Assembly (NCBI GenBank): GCA_019637075.1 | Contig: JAHBWI010000004.1 | Location: 310,001 to 374,000, forward strand | Source of the DNA: Nitrospiraceae bacterium | Lineage (GTDB): Bacteria > Nitrospirota > Nitrospiria > Nitrospirales > Nitrospiraceae | Length of the DNA: 64,000 nt | Reading direction: 5' to 3' | Notes under the pieces: generated by a model | Told to the model about the DNA's origin: nothing | The model's database searches: none | What the model saw: the letters and a program-made list of their open reading frames with translations, nothing else | Program-made: the position numbers and the translations under genes | Shown: positions 53,340 through 62,706 of the stretch, one piece after another | Layout of the letters: every line of letters begins with the position of its first letter | Numbering within the stretch: the first letter of the stretch is position 1

Positions 53340-56300
53340 TTGCGAGACACGCATCCGCAGCGACTCATGACACGGCTTCCACGTCCCCTGTCTCTCGTCG
53401 CCAGCCTTCTCCTCGCTCTCACGGTTTCCCCTCCCGGTCTCTTTCAACTCACCACTCTATCTCTATACGCACAGCAACTGGACCCTCCGAAACCCGCTCG
53501 CGTCGTCACTGGTCAGGTCCTGTCCGCGCGCGACAAGAAACCGCTCAAGGATGTGCCGGTTCGTTTAGGCAGCAAGACGGCGAAGACCGACGACCGCGGG
53601 CTCTATCGATTCGTGAATCCGGCGGCAGGCGATCAGTTAGTGGCGGTCGATCCGACCTGGCTCGCCGGCAAGCGACAGAAGCTCTCTGACGGCACGCTCA
53701 CCGGCGCCTTTCATGCCGATCCAGTCATGGTGGACGTCGCCGCCGAAGGCGTCACACAGGCCAAGGCGCCGATTTTCGTGATCGAGCCGGCGAAGAAGAG
53801 TCATCAGTTAAGCTCCGGCAAAGCCGTCACCATTCAGCCGGCTCACATCCCGGATCTCATCGTGACGATTCCCGATGGCACGACGATTGTCGGTCCCGAT
53901 GGCACACCGCAGACGGAGTTGACCGTCACCCAACTGTCACCGGACCGAGTGCCACCGTTACCGGAGGATACGGCTCCGAGGAGCGTGTACCTCTTCAGTT
54001 TCGAGAAGCCCGGTGGCGGCACCCCGTCCAAACCCGTGCCAATCATCTACCCCAACGATCTTGGGGCCCCGCCGGGCGAACGGATCGACCTCTGGTACTA
54101 CGACAAGACCGACCGGCCCGACAGCCAGTCCCATCAGTGGAAGAAGTATGGGCAGGGGACAGTGAGTCCCGATGGCAAGACGATCGTGCCGGACCCCGGT
54201 GTGGGGCAACCGAAGTTTTGTGTGAGTTATCCCACCTGGCCCAATTTCACCTATCCGAACCTGGGATTCATGACTGCTGGCGATCCCGTCGATCCGTCTT
54301 CCGGCGTGTTGAGCATCGAAAAGACCGATCTCGTCTTGTCCGGGGTGCTTCCTATTGCCATCGTGCGGGCCTACCGCACGCAAGCCCAAGGGGTCGGCGC
54401 ATTCGGGATGGGAGGAGAGTTTAATTACAATCTCTACCTCTCAGGCATCGGCACGGCCGCGCTCTCCCTCCTGATGCCCAACGGCAACCGCTATACGTTT
54501 TCGCAAGAAGCAGACGGGTACTTCCGGAACCAGAACTATCCCTTCCTCAAAGGCGCCCGCGCCCAGGTCTTCCCCGACAGTCATGTCGAGATCCGGTGGA
54601 AAGACGGGATGGTCTATGTGTTCAGTCAGGCCTCGGCCGGCGCCGCCTGGCTCATGCAGCAGAAGGACCGCTACAACAACTCAATCACCATCACGCGAAG
54701 TCCGCTGAACCAACGAGTCGACAGCATTGCGGATCAATACGGCCGCACGCTCAAGTTCGGTTACACCACCACGGCCAACCAGGCTGGCTCGGCGCTCATC
54801 ACGTCCATCACCGACCCAATGGGACGGACGGTCGGCTACCAGTACGATGCCCTCCACCGCTTGAGCACGATCACTGCTCCCGACGGCGGCGTCACCATCT
54901 ACACCTACGAGGTGAACAACCGCCTAACCACGATCACGGACGCCCGAGGCATTACCTATCTGACGACACTCTATTATCCGAGTGGCCTGGTGGCCAAGCA
55001 GATCCTGGCGGACGGCGGGACCTATCGATTCGAATACACGCTGGCGGGATCGACCATCACCCAAGCCAAGGTCACCGATCCCCGCGGCAACCCCACGACC
55101 TATACCTTCAACAACTATCAGTTCGTGAGCCAGATCGATGCCCCGGGGCAAACGACGCAATTCCAGTTGCAGTCGGGTACGAACTATCTCACGCAGGTCA
55201 CCGACGCGCTCGGCCGGACCACCGCCTATACCTACGATAGCAACGGGAATGTGGCCTCGATCACCGATCCGGAGAACAACACCACGAGCTTCCAGTACGA
55301 GCCGACCTACAGTCGGCTCACGCAGATCACCGATGCGATGATGCCGGCCAACATCACGACCTTTGCCTATAACGACGTGGCCAGGACCACGACGATCACC
55401 AACCCACTCAACAAACAGACCGTGATTCAATACAACACGGCCGGCCGGCCGACCAGCATCACCGATCCCCTGTCCCATGCGACGACCTTTGAATACGACT
55501 CGTTCGGCAACCTCAAGGCCACCGTTGATGCCCTGAACAACCGTACGGAGCGAACCTACGATGCGATCTCCCGGTTGGTCGGGATCAAAGATCCACGCGG
55601 CTTTGTCACCACCTTTCGCTACAACAGCGCCAACCGGGTTCGCTTGATCACAGATGCCAAGAATGGGACGACGCAGTTTGCGTATGACCTGAACGGCAAT
55701 CTCCTCACCGTGACCGATGCCAAGAGCCAGACCACAGCGTATACGTATGACCCAATGGATCGGCTGGCCACCCGCAAGGACGCGCTGAATCGGCAGGAAA
55801 GCTATCAATACGATCTGGCCGGCAATCTCACGCAGTTCATCGACCGCAAGAATCAAACGACCACGTTTGCCTATGACGCATTGAACCGCCGGACTGGTGC
55901 CACCTATTCCGATGCGACCGTGACCTTTGGTTACGACGCGATCAATCGGCTGACGAGCGTCAACGATTCAGTCAGCGGCACGGTCTCCTGGACCTACGAT
56001 ACGGTGAGCGGCGGGCACCATCCCCGCGTGCTGGAGACCACCACGCCGGGAACCGTGACGGTCGAATACGATGAAATCGGGCGACGGGCGAAACTCTCGG
56101 CCACCGGCCTGACCGATGCCACGTATGCCTACGACAACAATTCGCGCCTGACCGGTGTGACGCAAGGAACGCAGGCTGTCACCCTGGCCTACGATGATGC
56201 CGGACGCCGAACCTCACTCACCTATCCGAATGGCGTGGTCACGAGTTATGGCTACGACAATGCCGACCGCCTGTTGACGATCAATCACGTCAAAACGCCA

Positions 56301-57482
56301 ACCACCATTGAGGCCTTAACCTATCAATACGATCCGGCGAGCAATCGAGTCTCATTGAATCGCGCGAATGCCGCCGCTTCGCTCATTCCTACGGCTGTCT
56401 CTTCGAATAGCTACGATGCCGCCAATGAACAGACGCAGTTCAATGGCGTGACACAGACGTTCGACGCGAACGGCAACCTCACGAACGATGGAACGAACAC
56501 CTATACATGGGACGCTAGGAATCGACTGACAGGAATCTCCGGAGGCGTGACGGCAAGCTTCGTCTATGATGGACTGGGCCGACGGAAGAGTAAGACAATC
56601 GGTGGCACGACGACGGGATTTTGGTATGACGGCAACGACATCCTAACAGAGCTGAGCGGTGGGACGCCCTCGGCCACCTACATTCGTGGCCTCAGCATCG
56701 ATGAACCGTATATCCGAAAAGGGGGCAGTGATGAATTTTACGAAACGGATGCACTGGGGACATCCGTAGTGCTGACTAATGCCGCAGGTGCCGGCCAAAC
56801 GACGTACACGTATGAACCGTTTGGCAAGACTACTCAGGCCGGAACGGCGAGTACCAATTCATTCCAATACACTGGGCGTGAGAATGATGGGACAGGGCTT
56901 TACCAATACCGCGCCAGATACTATGGGCCAATTCCTCTACGCTTCAACTCTGAAGATCCATTTTTGTTTGGTAGTGGCGACGCAAACTCATACCTTTACG
57001 CTCTAAATAATCCCCTCAAATATACCGATCGCCGAGGATTATTCGTCGATACGCTACTGGACGTGGCATTTATCGGCTACGACATCTATAGCCTCGTGAC
57101 AGGTGGTCGGAAAGACTTCAAGAACAATCTTACTGCACTGGGGCTTGATATTGTCGGAGCTGTTCTTCCTGGCGTGACCGGCTTGGGGATGGTGGTCAGG
57201 GCAGAGAGAGAAGTTGCCATTGTATCGAAAGGGCTTGGGAATGTTGCTGGGGGCGCAACGACAGTAGAAAGCGCATTAGTGCATGGAGAAAAATGGCTTG
57301 GGCCAGGTTACAGAGAAATAGCGCCGGGTGTATTTCGATCCGCTGATGATACAAGACAATTTAGAATGACTACTCGTGACTTAACTGATCCGATACAAGG
57401 GCCGCACGTTCATTTTGAATCCATTGGGGCGAATGGTCGAACCATACTGGAAAGCTCCCATGTCACAATAATCAATCCTTAA
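53340..57482 (+). CDS. Secreted RHS-repeat protein with toxin-like tip
   Basis: A 1380-residue polymorphic-toxin-like protein. The TTG start is preferred: AGGGAGG is six bases before it. A Sec-type signal (LSLVASLLLALTVSP) is followed by a carboxypeptidase-regulatory-like beta domain (VTGQVLSARDKKPLKDVPVR), a DUF6531-like entry (GDPVDPSSGVLSIEKTDLVL) and more than 20 YD/RHS repeats (such as YQYDALHRLSTITAPDGG). The core ends RARYYGPIPLRFNSEDP, LNNPLKYTDRRGL, where the usual DPxG is DRRG. A hydrophobic pretoxin segment and a ~70-residue tip with GPHVHFE follow. The last ~550 bases are AT-richer than the core. It is paired with an immunity candidate eight bases downstream. Confidence 0.85.
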   Translation: MRDTHPQRLMTRLPRPLSLVASLLLALTVSPPGLFQLTTLSLYAQQLDPPKPARVVTGQVLSARDKKPLKDVPVRLGSKTAKTDDRGLYRFVNPAAGDQLVAVDPTWLAGKRQKLSDGTLTGAFHADPVMVDVAAEGVTQAKAPIFVIEPAKKSHQLSSGKAVTIQPAHIPDLIVTIPDGTTIVGPDGTPQTELTVTQLSPDRVPPLPEDTAPRSVYLFSFEKPGGGTPSKPVPIIYPNDLGAPPGERIDLWYYDKTDRPDSQSHQWKKYGQGTVSPDGKTIVPDPGVGQPKFCVSYPTWPNFTYPNLGFMTAGDPVDPSSGVLSIEKTDLVLSGVLPIAIVRAYRTQAQGVGAFGMGGEFNYNLYLSGIGTAALSLLMPNGNRYTFSQEADGYFRNQNYPFLKGARAQVFPDSHVEIRWKDGMVYVFSQASAGAAWLMQQKDRYNNSITITRSPLNQRVDSIADQYGRTLKFGYTTTANQAGSALITSITDPMGRTVGYQYDALHRLSTITAPDGGVTIYTYEVNNRLTTITDARGITYLTTLYYPSGLVAKQILADGGTYRFEYTLAGSTITQAKVTDPRGNPTTYTFNNYQFVSQIDAPGQTTQFQLQSGTNYLTQVTDALGRTTAYTYDSNGNVASITDPENNTTSFQYEPTYSRLTQITDAMMPANITTFAYNDVARTTTITNPLNKQTVIQYNTAGRPTSITDPLSHATTFEYDSFGNLKATVDALNNRTERTYDAISRLVGIKDPRGFVTTFRYNSANRVRLITDAKNGTTQFAYDLNGNLLTVTDAKSQTTAYTYDPMDRLATRKDALNRQESYQYDLAGNLTQFIDRKNQTTTFAYDALNRRTGATYSDATVTFGYDAINRLTSVNDSVSGTVSWTYDTVSGGHHPRVLETTTPGTVTVEYDEIGRRAKLSATGLTDATYAYDNNSRLTGVTQGTQAVTLAYDDAGRRTSLTYPNGVVTSYGYDNADRLLTINHVKTPTTIEALTYQYDPASNRVSLNRANAAASLIPTAVSSNSYDAANEQTQFNGVTQTFDANGNLTNDGTNTYTWDARNRLTGISGGVTASFVYDGLGRRKSKTIGGTTTGFWYDGNDILTELSGGTPSATYIRGLSIDEPYIRKGGSDEFYETDALGTSVVLTNAAGAGQTTYTYEPFGKTTQAGTASTNSFQYTGRENDGTGLYQYRARYYGPIPLRFNSEDPFLFGSGDANSYLYALNNPLKYTDRRGLFVDTLLDVAFIGYDIYSLVTGGRKDFKNNLTALGLDIVGAVLPGVTGLGMVVRAEREVAIVSKGLGNVAGGATTVESALVHGEKWLGPGYREIAPGVFRSADDTRQFRMTTRDLTDPIQGPHVHFESIGANGRTILESSHVTIINP

Positions 57483-57489
57483 GACCTCT

Positions 57490-57843
57490 ATGCGTCTAAT
57501 TGCGCGCGTAATCGGAAATTTGGAGCACCTTAAAGTCAAACATTATGAGGGCCTCCCTCCAGATTTGACTGCAGGCAAAGATCTTCGAAAGGAAATGAAA
57601 GCGCCCGCAGTTGTGGTGATCGAAGATCATCGGGATGGAGTATTTCTGTATCGGTACGATGCTGAAGCCAATTGTGTTGGTGACACCTGGCACCAAGATC
57701 TTGATGAAGCTAAAGACCAGGCGTGGTTCGAATTCGAGAGTATCCTTTCCGAATGGGTCGAAATTCCGCTTAGCATACAAGGCGTTCATCAAGTCGTTCA
57801 ATTTGGACTTAGCCTCTTTCTAGACAAAACCTCAGGGCAGTGA
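57490..57843 (+). CDS. Candidate immunity protein
   Basis: A 117-residue acidic soluble protein (KAPAVVVIEDHRDGVFLYRYD, WHQDLDEAKDQAWFEFES, then VEIPLSIQGVHQVVQF). No family recognised. It starts eight bases after the RHS gene, in the same direction, and shares its low GC, which is the position and base composition of an RHS cognate immunity gene. The pairing is inferred, not shown. Confidence 0.6.
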   Translation: MRLIARVIGNLEHLKVKHYEGLPPDLTAGKDLRKEMKAPAVVVIEDHRDGVFLYRYDAEANCVGDTWHQDLDEAKDQAWFEFESILSEWVEIPLSIQGVHQVVQFGLSLFLDKTSGQ

Positions 57844-58008
57844 ACGGCTTCATGAAGACCAAGATAGAAAATAGTTCTCGGCGCGAAGTGTATTATGAGA
57901 ATCAATCAAGTAATTGACCGGCAAATCAGCAAATTTGTGTAGAGTCTGGAGCGGAAGAACCGAAAAAGATAAAAGTGACCCATGACAGCTGCACGGAGTC
58001 ATGAATCC

Positions 58009-58950
58009 ATGGGGTGTCCACCTTCTTTACATCTACTGGCTACTTATTGCCTCGCTCTCTTCCTTCCTATCGCGGCACTAGCCGATACAGCTGAGTATTT
58101 CTACGATGAACTCAGCCGTCTGATCGGCGTCGCCGACGGCAACGGTGTGACGGCTGTGTACAATTACGATGCCGTCGGCAACCTCACGAGTATCGATCGC
58201 TTTACGCCGCCTGGGAGCGGCATCGGCATCTATCTGGCCGCACCGGGCAGCGGTCCAGCCACGACCCAGGTCACGATTGAAGGCTACGGATTCGATCCAA
58301 CCCCGGCCAACAATACGGTGCAATTCAACGGGACCGCCGCGACGGTCAACTCTGCGTCTGCCAACACGTTGGTCGTGTCCGTGCCCACAGCCGCCACGAC
58401 CGGCTCCATCACGGTGACCAATGCAAACGGCACGGCGACCAGTCCACAATCGTTTACGGTGCCCGCCTTGCCGACCGTGACGAGCGTCGACCCGGTGACC
58501 GTTCCACCGGGCGCCGCCAGCGGCGTGCAGATCACCGGGACCAATCTCCTGAACGCGACGGCCGTGACCTTTACGCAGGGAGGGCTCAGTGCTTCCATTC
58601 GTGACGGCGGCACCGCGACGACGCTCCCGATCAGTTTCACGGTGGCCTCCTCGGTTCCAGCCGGCAATTATGCTTTCACGGTGACGAGTCCGGCCGGGTC
58701 AGCGTCCAGCGGCTCGGTCACGATCGGCGTGAGCAGTGCCAACAAACTGATTTACAGCACCGGCCCGCTGGTGAGCGTGGCGATGCCGCTCAATGCCACC
58801 GTGCTGCCGTTCCTGTCTCCGTCCGGCTGGAGCGTGACCGTGGCCCCGCCGACCAGCGTCCAGGCCCCCTATCCAGATGTCCCGGCGACCAAAGCGCCGT
58901 CGGGTTGGAGCATCACGGTGGCACCGCCAACGAGTACCTCCATGCCATGA
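58009..58950 (+). CDS. RHS-remnant/TIG-domain secreted protein
   Basis: A 313-residue protein with a signal sequence (LATYCLALFLPIAALA). It opens with one-and-a-half YD repeats (YFYDELSRLIGVADGNGVTA, YNYDAVGNLTSIDRF), then two IPT/TIG-like Ig domains (ATTQVTIEGYGFDPTP; GVQITGTNLLNATAVTFTQ). The C-terminus repeats PSGWSVTVAPPTS and PSGWSITVAPPTS 28 residues apart. It starts 165 bases after the immunity candidate. Function likely surface or adhesion related; unrecognised beyond domains. Confidence 0.7.
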   Translation: MGCPPSLHLLATYCLALFLPIAALADTAEYFYDELSRLIGVADGNGVTAVYNYDAVGNLTSIDRFTPPGSGIGIYLAAPGSGPATTQVTIEGYGFDPTPANNTVQFNGTAATVNSASANTLVVSVPTAATTGSITVTNANGTATSPQSFTVPALPTVTSVDPVTVPPGAASGVQITGTNLLNATAVTFTQGGLSASIRDGGTATTLPISFTVASSVPAGNYAFTVTSPAGSASSGSVTIGVSSANKLIYSTGPLVSVAMPLNATVLPFLSPSGWSVTVAPPTSVQAPYPDVPATKAPSGWSITVAPPTSTSMP

Positions 58951-58964
58951 GGAGGCTCAAGACG

Positions 58965-60161
58965 ATGAAGAAAACTCGCATAGGCTGGCGGCACCTCTTT
59001 CTCCTCCCGACCTTGTGTCTGGTATCTCCGTTTGCCGCCCATGCCTTCGACACCGGGAGCACCGGTGCGCTCGGTGCCCTGGCGCCGGTTTCGAACACCG
59101 TCATCACCCTGCCGCCAGACGGCATCCTGAACTACACCACGGTGAATATCCCGGGCGGAGTGACCGTCAGCTTTACCCGCAACGCCGTGAATACCTCGGT
59201 GATCCTGCTCGCGCAGGGCGACGTGCTCATCAACGGGACCATCCACGTCAACGGCAGCAACGGCCTGGCGGCCAATCCGTCGAGCCTGAATGCCGGCGGC
59301 CTGGGCGGCCCCGGCGGCTCTCAAGGCGGCAATGGCGGCATGAAGGGACTCGGCAACACGATTGGCTCACCAGGTCAGGGGCCGGGCGGCGGGAACGCCA
59401 CGCCGCACGGAACCTACGGCACGCTCTATGGTGGGCTCAATGACTTTCGCACTCTGATTCCCTTCTTCGGCGGCTCCGGCGGAAACGGCGGGACTGGCAC
59501 CACGACCAATTTCGGACCGTCGGGTGGCGGTGGAGCCGGCGCGCTGATTATTGCCTCCAACACGAAGATTACGGTCAGCGGCATCGTGCGGGCGAACGGC
59601 GGTGATTCCGGCGATTGCTCTGCGGCGGGTGCGGGAAGCGGCGGCGCGCTTCGGTTCGTGGCACCGGAGTTCAACAACACGGGCACCATCGAGTCGCGTG
59701 GCGGCTGCGCGAGCCAAGGCTTTGGCCGGGTGCGATTGGAGTACCAAACCTCTCCCAGCGGCATCGGCACCCCTTATCCCTCGCCCTACACCTCCAATAC
59801 TCTTGGGCCGCTCACCGCGACGAGCACGCCGACACTCACGAATGTGCCCACGGTCTCGATTACGGCCGTGGGTGGCACCAGTGCGCCCGGCACGCCCGGC
59901 GGCTCGTTCACGACCCCGGATGTGTCGCTTTCTGCCCTGACCACAAATCCGGTGCCGGTCACAGTGACGGCGACCAACACACCGGTCGGGAGCGTGTTTC
60001 AGATCCGCGTGATCCCGCAATTCGGGCCACTCCTCACGGTCTACACGACCATGTCCACCGGGACCTTTGCCAGTTCCACTGCGACGGCCAACGTGATGTT
60101 GCCGGTGGGAGTAACCAGTCTCCTCGATGTCTATGGCAGTTACTTGCTGGTCGGCCCGTGA
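58965..60161 (+). CDS. Glycine-rich secreted protein A
   Basis: A 398-residue exported protein. The start has GAGGAGG eight bases away and lies 14 bases past the previous stop. A signal peptide (LFLLPTLCLVSPFAAHA) is followed by a conserved block (GSTGALGALAPVSNTVITL, DGILNYTTVNIPGGVTVSF), a glycine-rich middle (for instance GGLGGPGGSQGGNGG) and a C-terminal Thr/Val/Pro-rich beta part. The same block appears in the next gene, so the pair arose by duplication. No catalytic motif. Confidence 0.75.
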   Translation: MKKTRIGWRHLFLLPTLCLVSPFAAHAFDTGSTGALGALAPVSNTVITLPPDGILNYTTVNIPGGVTVSFTRNAVNTSVILLAQGDVLINGTIHVNGSNGLAANPSSLNAGGLGGPGGSQGGNGGMKGLGNTIGSPGQGPGGGNATPHGTYGTLYGGLNDFRTLIPFFGGSGGNGGTGTTTNFGPSGGGGAGALIIASNTKITVSGIVRANGGDSGDCSAAGAGSGGALRFVAPEFNNTGTIESRGGCASQGFGRVRLEYQTSPSGIGTPYPSPYTSNTLGPLTATSTPTLTNVPTVSITAVGGTSAPGTPGGSFTTPDVSLSALTTNPVPVTVTATNTPVGSVFQIRVIPQFGPLLTVYTTMSTGTFASSTATANVMLPVGVTSLLDVYGSYLLVGP

Positions 60162-60194
60162 GGGCCACAGGACTCATAACCAAAGGGCACAACC

Positions 60195-61439
60195 ATGATG
60201 CGAACCATCTGGGCGCTCGCGATGCTTCTGGGCACCATCCTCGTGGGTCAGCCTGCTGTCTGGGCTCAAGCGTTCAGCAGCGGCAGCACCGGGGCGTTGG
60301 GGGCGCTCAACGCCACGACGAATCAGACGATCACGCTGCCCGCCGACGGAATCCTGAACTACACGACCATCACCGTCGCCGCCGGCGTGACCGTCCAGTT
60401 CACCGCCAACACCTTAAATACGCCAGTGACGATGCTGGCGACCGGAGATGTGACCATCAATGGCACCATTGCGTTGAATGGCCAGGCTGGGGCTGGAGGT
60501 TCCAGCACGGGCGCGGCAGTATTAGCCGGAGGGAACGGGGGACCCGGCGGCTACCGCGGGGGCAACGGCGGCTCTCGCGGGGCCACCAATAATACGGGAG
60601 CTGGAGGACAAGGCCCGGGTGGCGGCAACGTCGCCGTGACGGCCTTCGGGGTCTGGGGGGTGCCGGGCTATTCCGCCGTTGTCAATCTCTTGCCACTCTT
60701 TGGCGGCTCGGGTGGCGGGGGCGCAGTGGGGAATGGCACCTATTCCGGGAGTTCTGGAGGTGGGGGAGGCGGTGCCATCGTGATTGGCTCGACCACGCAG
60801 ATCACGATCAGCTCCACCGGCGCCATTACGGCACTTGGCGGGGATGGAGGCGTGGGCCAGCAAGGCTGCGGGACCAGTTACGGTGGCGGTGGCAGCGGAG
60901 GTGGGATTCGTCTGGTCGCGCCCAAGATCACGAACCTAGGGAATCTTCAAGCGACCGGCGGGAGCACGGCCTGCAGTCCAGCCACCGTGAATGCTGCCGG
61001 CCGCATTCGTATCGAATCGCACGTGACCGGGACCATTTTGAATACGAACCCGACGGCATCCATCGTCACCTCGCCCGGTCCGATCACGGCCGCAAGTCGT
61101 CCGGCCCTGATCAATCTGCCCACCCTTGCGATCAGCACCGTCGCGGGCGTCAGTGCCCCGGCCAACCCGGGCGGGTCCTACACGACCCCCGACGTGACGC
61201 TGCCGCCCGGCACGGTCAATCCGGTCAGTGCCGTTACCGCGGAAACCAATACGCCGGTGCCCGGCAGCCCGGCCACGACCGTGTGGATGAAGGTGTTGCC
61301 GCAATTCGCCGCACCGACCACGACGAGCACGACCACGCTCACCGGCACGTTCGCGAACTCGACCGCGACGAATTCGGTGACCCTCCCGAACGGTGTCACC
61401 AGCGTCTTGCAAGGCTACAGTGCGATGTTCCTGCCGTAA
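60195..61439 (+). CDS. Glycine-rich secreted protein B
   Basis: A 414-residue paralogue of the preceding protein. After the signal (AMLLGTILVGQPAVWA) come GSTGALGALNATTNQTITL and DGILNYTTITVAAGVTVQF, then glycine-rich stretches (GGSGGGGAVGNGTYSGSSGG) and a Thr-rich C-terminus. It starts 33 bases after its neighbour, so both with the TIG protein form an operon. A hairpin follows the stop. Confidence 0.75.
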   Translation: MMRTIWALAMLLGTILVGQPAVWAQAFSSGSTGALGALNATTNQTITLPADGILNYTTITVAAGVTVQFTANTLNTPVTMLATGDVTINGTIALNGQAGAGGSSTGAAVLAGGNGGPGGYRGGNGGSRGATNNTGAGGQGPGGGNVAVTAFGVWGVPGYSAVVNLLPLFGGSGGGGAVGNGTYSGSSGGGGGGAIVIGSTTQITISSTGAITALGGDGGVGQQGCGTSYGGGGSGGGIRLVAPKITNLGNLQATGGSTACSPATVNAAGRIRIESHVTGTILNTNPTASIVTSPGPITAASRPALINLPTLAISTVAGVSAPANPGGSYTTPDVTLPPGTVNPVSAVTAETNTPVPGSPATTVWMKVLPQFAAPTTTSTTTLTGTFANSTATNSVTLPNGVTSVLQGYSAMFLP

Positions 61440-61470
61440 TTCTTTCCTTGCCCACAAACAAAAAATTCAG

Positions 61471-61500
61471 GGTGAGCCGGCTGCGATGCCGACTCACCCC
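61471..61500. terminator. Hairpin at end of the RHS island
   Basis: GGGTGAGCCGGC (61471-61482) faces GCCGACTCACCC (61489-61500) with one mismatch. An A run on the left and T-rich bases on the right suit a bidirectional terminator between the glycine-rich operon and the convergent small genes. Confidence 0.6.
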
Positions 61501-61627
61501 TCTGATTTCATCCGCCTTCACGACCTTCTTGTTTAAGTCCTGCCTGTGGATTCAGGGCACTGCATGACGCAATGCATTGGAATGGTTGGCGAAACCATCG
61601 CTGCGGTTAAAACGCGGGTTTTGAACG

Positions 61628-61969
61628 TCACCCGAACCAGCGTTTGATCGCCGCGAGGAGCCCGTCTGGTTGCAGCTCAGGCGGGTCCGGGTATTCGATC
61701 CAGGGTTCCTGCGAGCCGAGATAGGTACCGTTGCGAAAACTCTGCTGGCTGCGGAGTTGCCGGTACCCTTCGGTCTGCAGCGACGCGATCAAGAGACCGA
61801 GGGCTTCCGTCGCGGTTGCGGCAGCCGACGACACCACCCGCCGTTGCTCGTATCGCAGCACGGCCTGGAAGCCCGAAGGCGACGCGAGAAACTCGACCGG
61901 CCGGTTGAACCCGCGGGCCTGTTCATCCAAGCCCGCGAGTTGATGTTTGTCCCCGGCAGGGTCCGGCAT
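61628..61969 (-). CDS. Hypothetical protein
   Basis: A 113-residue soluble protein (FNRPVEFLASPSGFQAVLRY, then ALGLLIASLQTEGYRQLRSQ) with a tryptophan-containing end (LLAAIKRWFG). No domain recognised. It is five bases after the next minus-strand gene, in an operon with the Rieske and Mrp genes. Confidence 0.6.
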   Translation of the reverse strand: MPDPAGDKHQLAGLDEQARGFNRPVEFLASPSGFQAVLRYEQRRVVSSAAATATEALGLLIASLQTEGYRQLRSQQSFRNGTYLGSQEPWIEYPDPPELQPDGLLAAIKRWFG

Positions 61970-61974
61970 GGGAA

Positions 61975-62343
61975 TCAGAGCGCGCGATAGACGGCCAAGA
62001 GGTCACTGAGGGCGATGGTCTTATTCTTGAGCACGACCCGTTCCGCGCCCAGCACGTCGAGTGCCGCAACCTTTTCCGTTCCGCCCTTCAACGACTTCGC
62101 ACCGATGGTCAGGACGCGCTCGCACTCCTTCTCGACCTTGCCCTTGACCACCGGATTTACCTTCAAGATGTCCAGCAGCTTAGTCCGTGTCTCGCTGAGG
62201 TGCTTTTGGAGTTCTTCTTCCGGATACTCCTTGCGGCTGGCCTCGTCCTCGCACCGGTCGATGTACTGCGTCAGGAACACGTAGAGCCGGACGAAGGTCT
62301 CGGCGATTTCGATGTGCTGCGGGGTCAAGCCGGCGACGGTCAT
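61975..62343 (-). CDS. Hypothetical helical protein
   Basis: A 122-residue, mainly helical protein (IEIAETFVRLYVFLTQYIDR, EEELQKHLSETRTKLLDILK, then ALDVLGAERVVLKNKTIALS). The start at 62343 (MTVAGLTPQ) has GAGGG upstream; longer readings add the Rieske gene in a wrong frame. Not recognised. It probably acts with the Rieske protein encoded 13 bases upstream. Confidence 0.65.
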   Translation of the reverse strand: MTVAGLTPQHIEIAETFVRLYVFLTQYIDRCEDEASRKEYPEEELQKHLSETRTKLLDILKVNPVVKGKVEKECERVLTIGAKSLKGGTEKVAALDVLGAERVVLKNKTIALSDLLAVYRAL

Positions 62344-62356
62344 GGGAACCTCCCTC

Positions 62357-62662
62357 TTAGAGTCGGACCTTGATGTCGGTGCCTTCCACTTTCGTTTCGT
62401 AGACGGTGACTTTTGCCGATGGGTTTGTCGGACAGGCGCCCGTCTTAATGTTGAATTGCCATCCGTGCCAGGGGCAGGACACCACTTCTCCCTCGACGTC
62501 CCCTTCTCCCAGCGGTCCGCCTCGGTGCGTGCAGGTGTTGTCGATGGCATAGAACGTATCGCCGAGATTGAACACTGCGATGGCCTTGCCGTTCACTTCG
62601 GCCACAATGCCGCTTCCCGGCTTCACATCGGCCGTACCGGCCACTCTGACGAACTCACCCAT
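62357..62662 (-). CDS. Rieske [2Fe-2S] ferredoxin
   Basis: A 101-residue soluble Rieske protein with both half-sites: CTHRGGPLGEG and CPWHGWQFN (C-x-H and C-x2-H). The start VRVAGTADVKPGSG and end KVEGTDIKVRL are typical of NirD/BphF-type ferredoxins. GGAGG precedes the start. Partner unknown. Confidence 0.92.
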   Translation of the reverse strand: MGEFVRVAGTADVKPGSGIVAEVNGKAIAVFNLGDTFYAIDNTCTHRGGPLGEGDVEGEVVSCPWHGWQFNIKTGACPTNPSAKVTVYETKVEGTDIKVRL

Positions 62663-62706
62663 AACTCCTCCTGTCTAACCTGGTCACTGCCTTGATTCGG
62701 CGCGGC

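Noticed and set aside
54924-55856. 310-codon minus-strand frame inside the RHS gene
   Set aside because: Mirror of the YD repeats with repetitive Gly/Arg/Val content; no ribosome site.
61440-61627. Right attachment site of the tRNA-Glu element
   Set aside because: No match to the tRNA 3' end could be seen here or elsewhere to the right.
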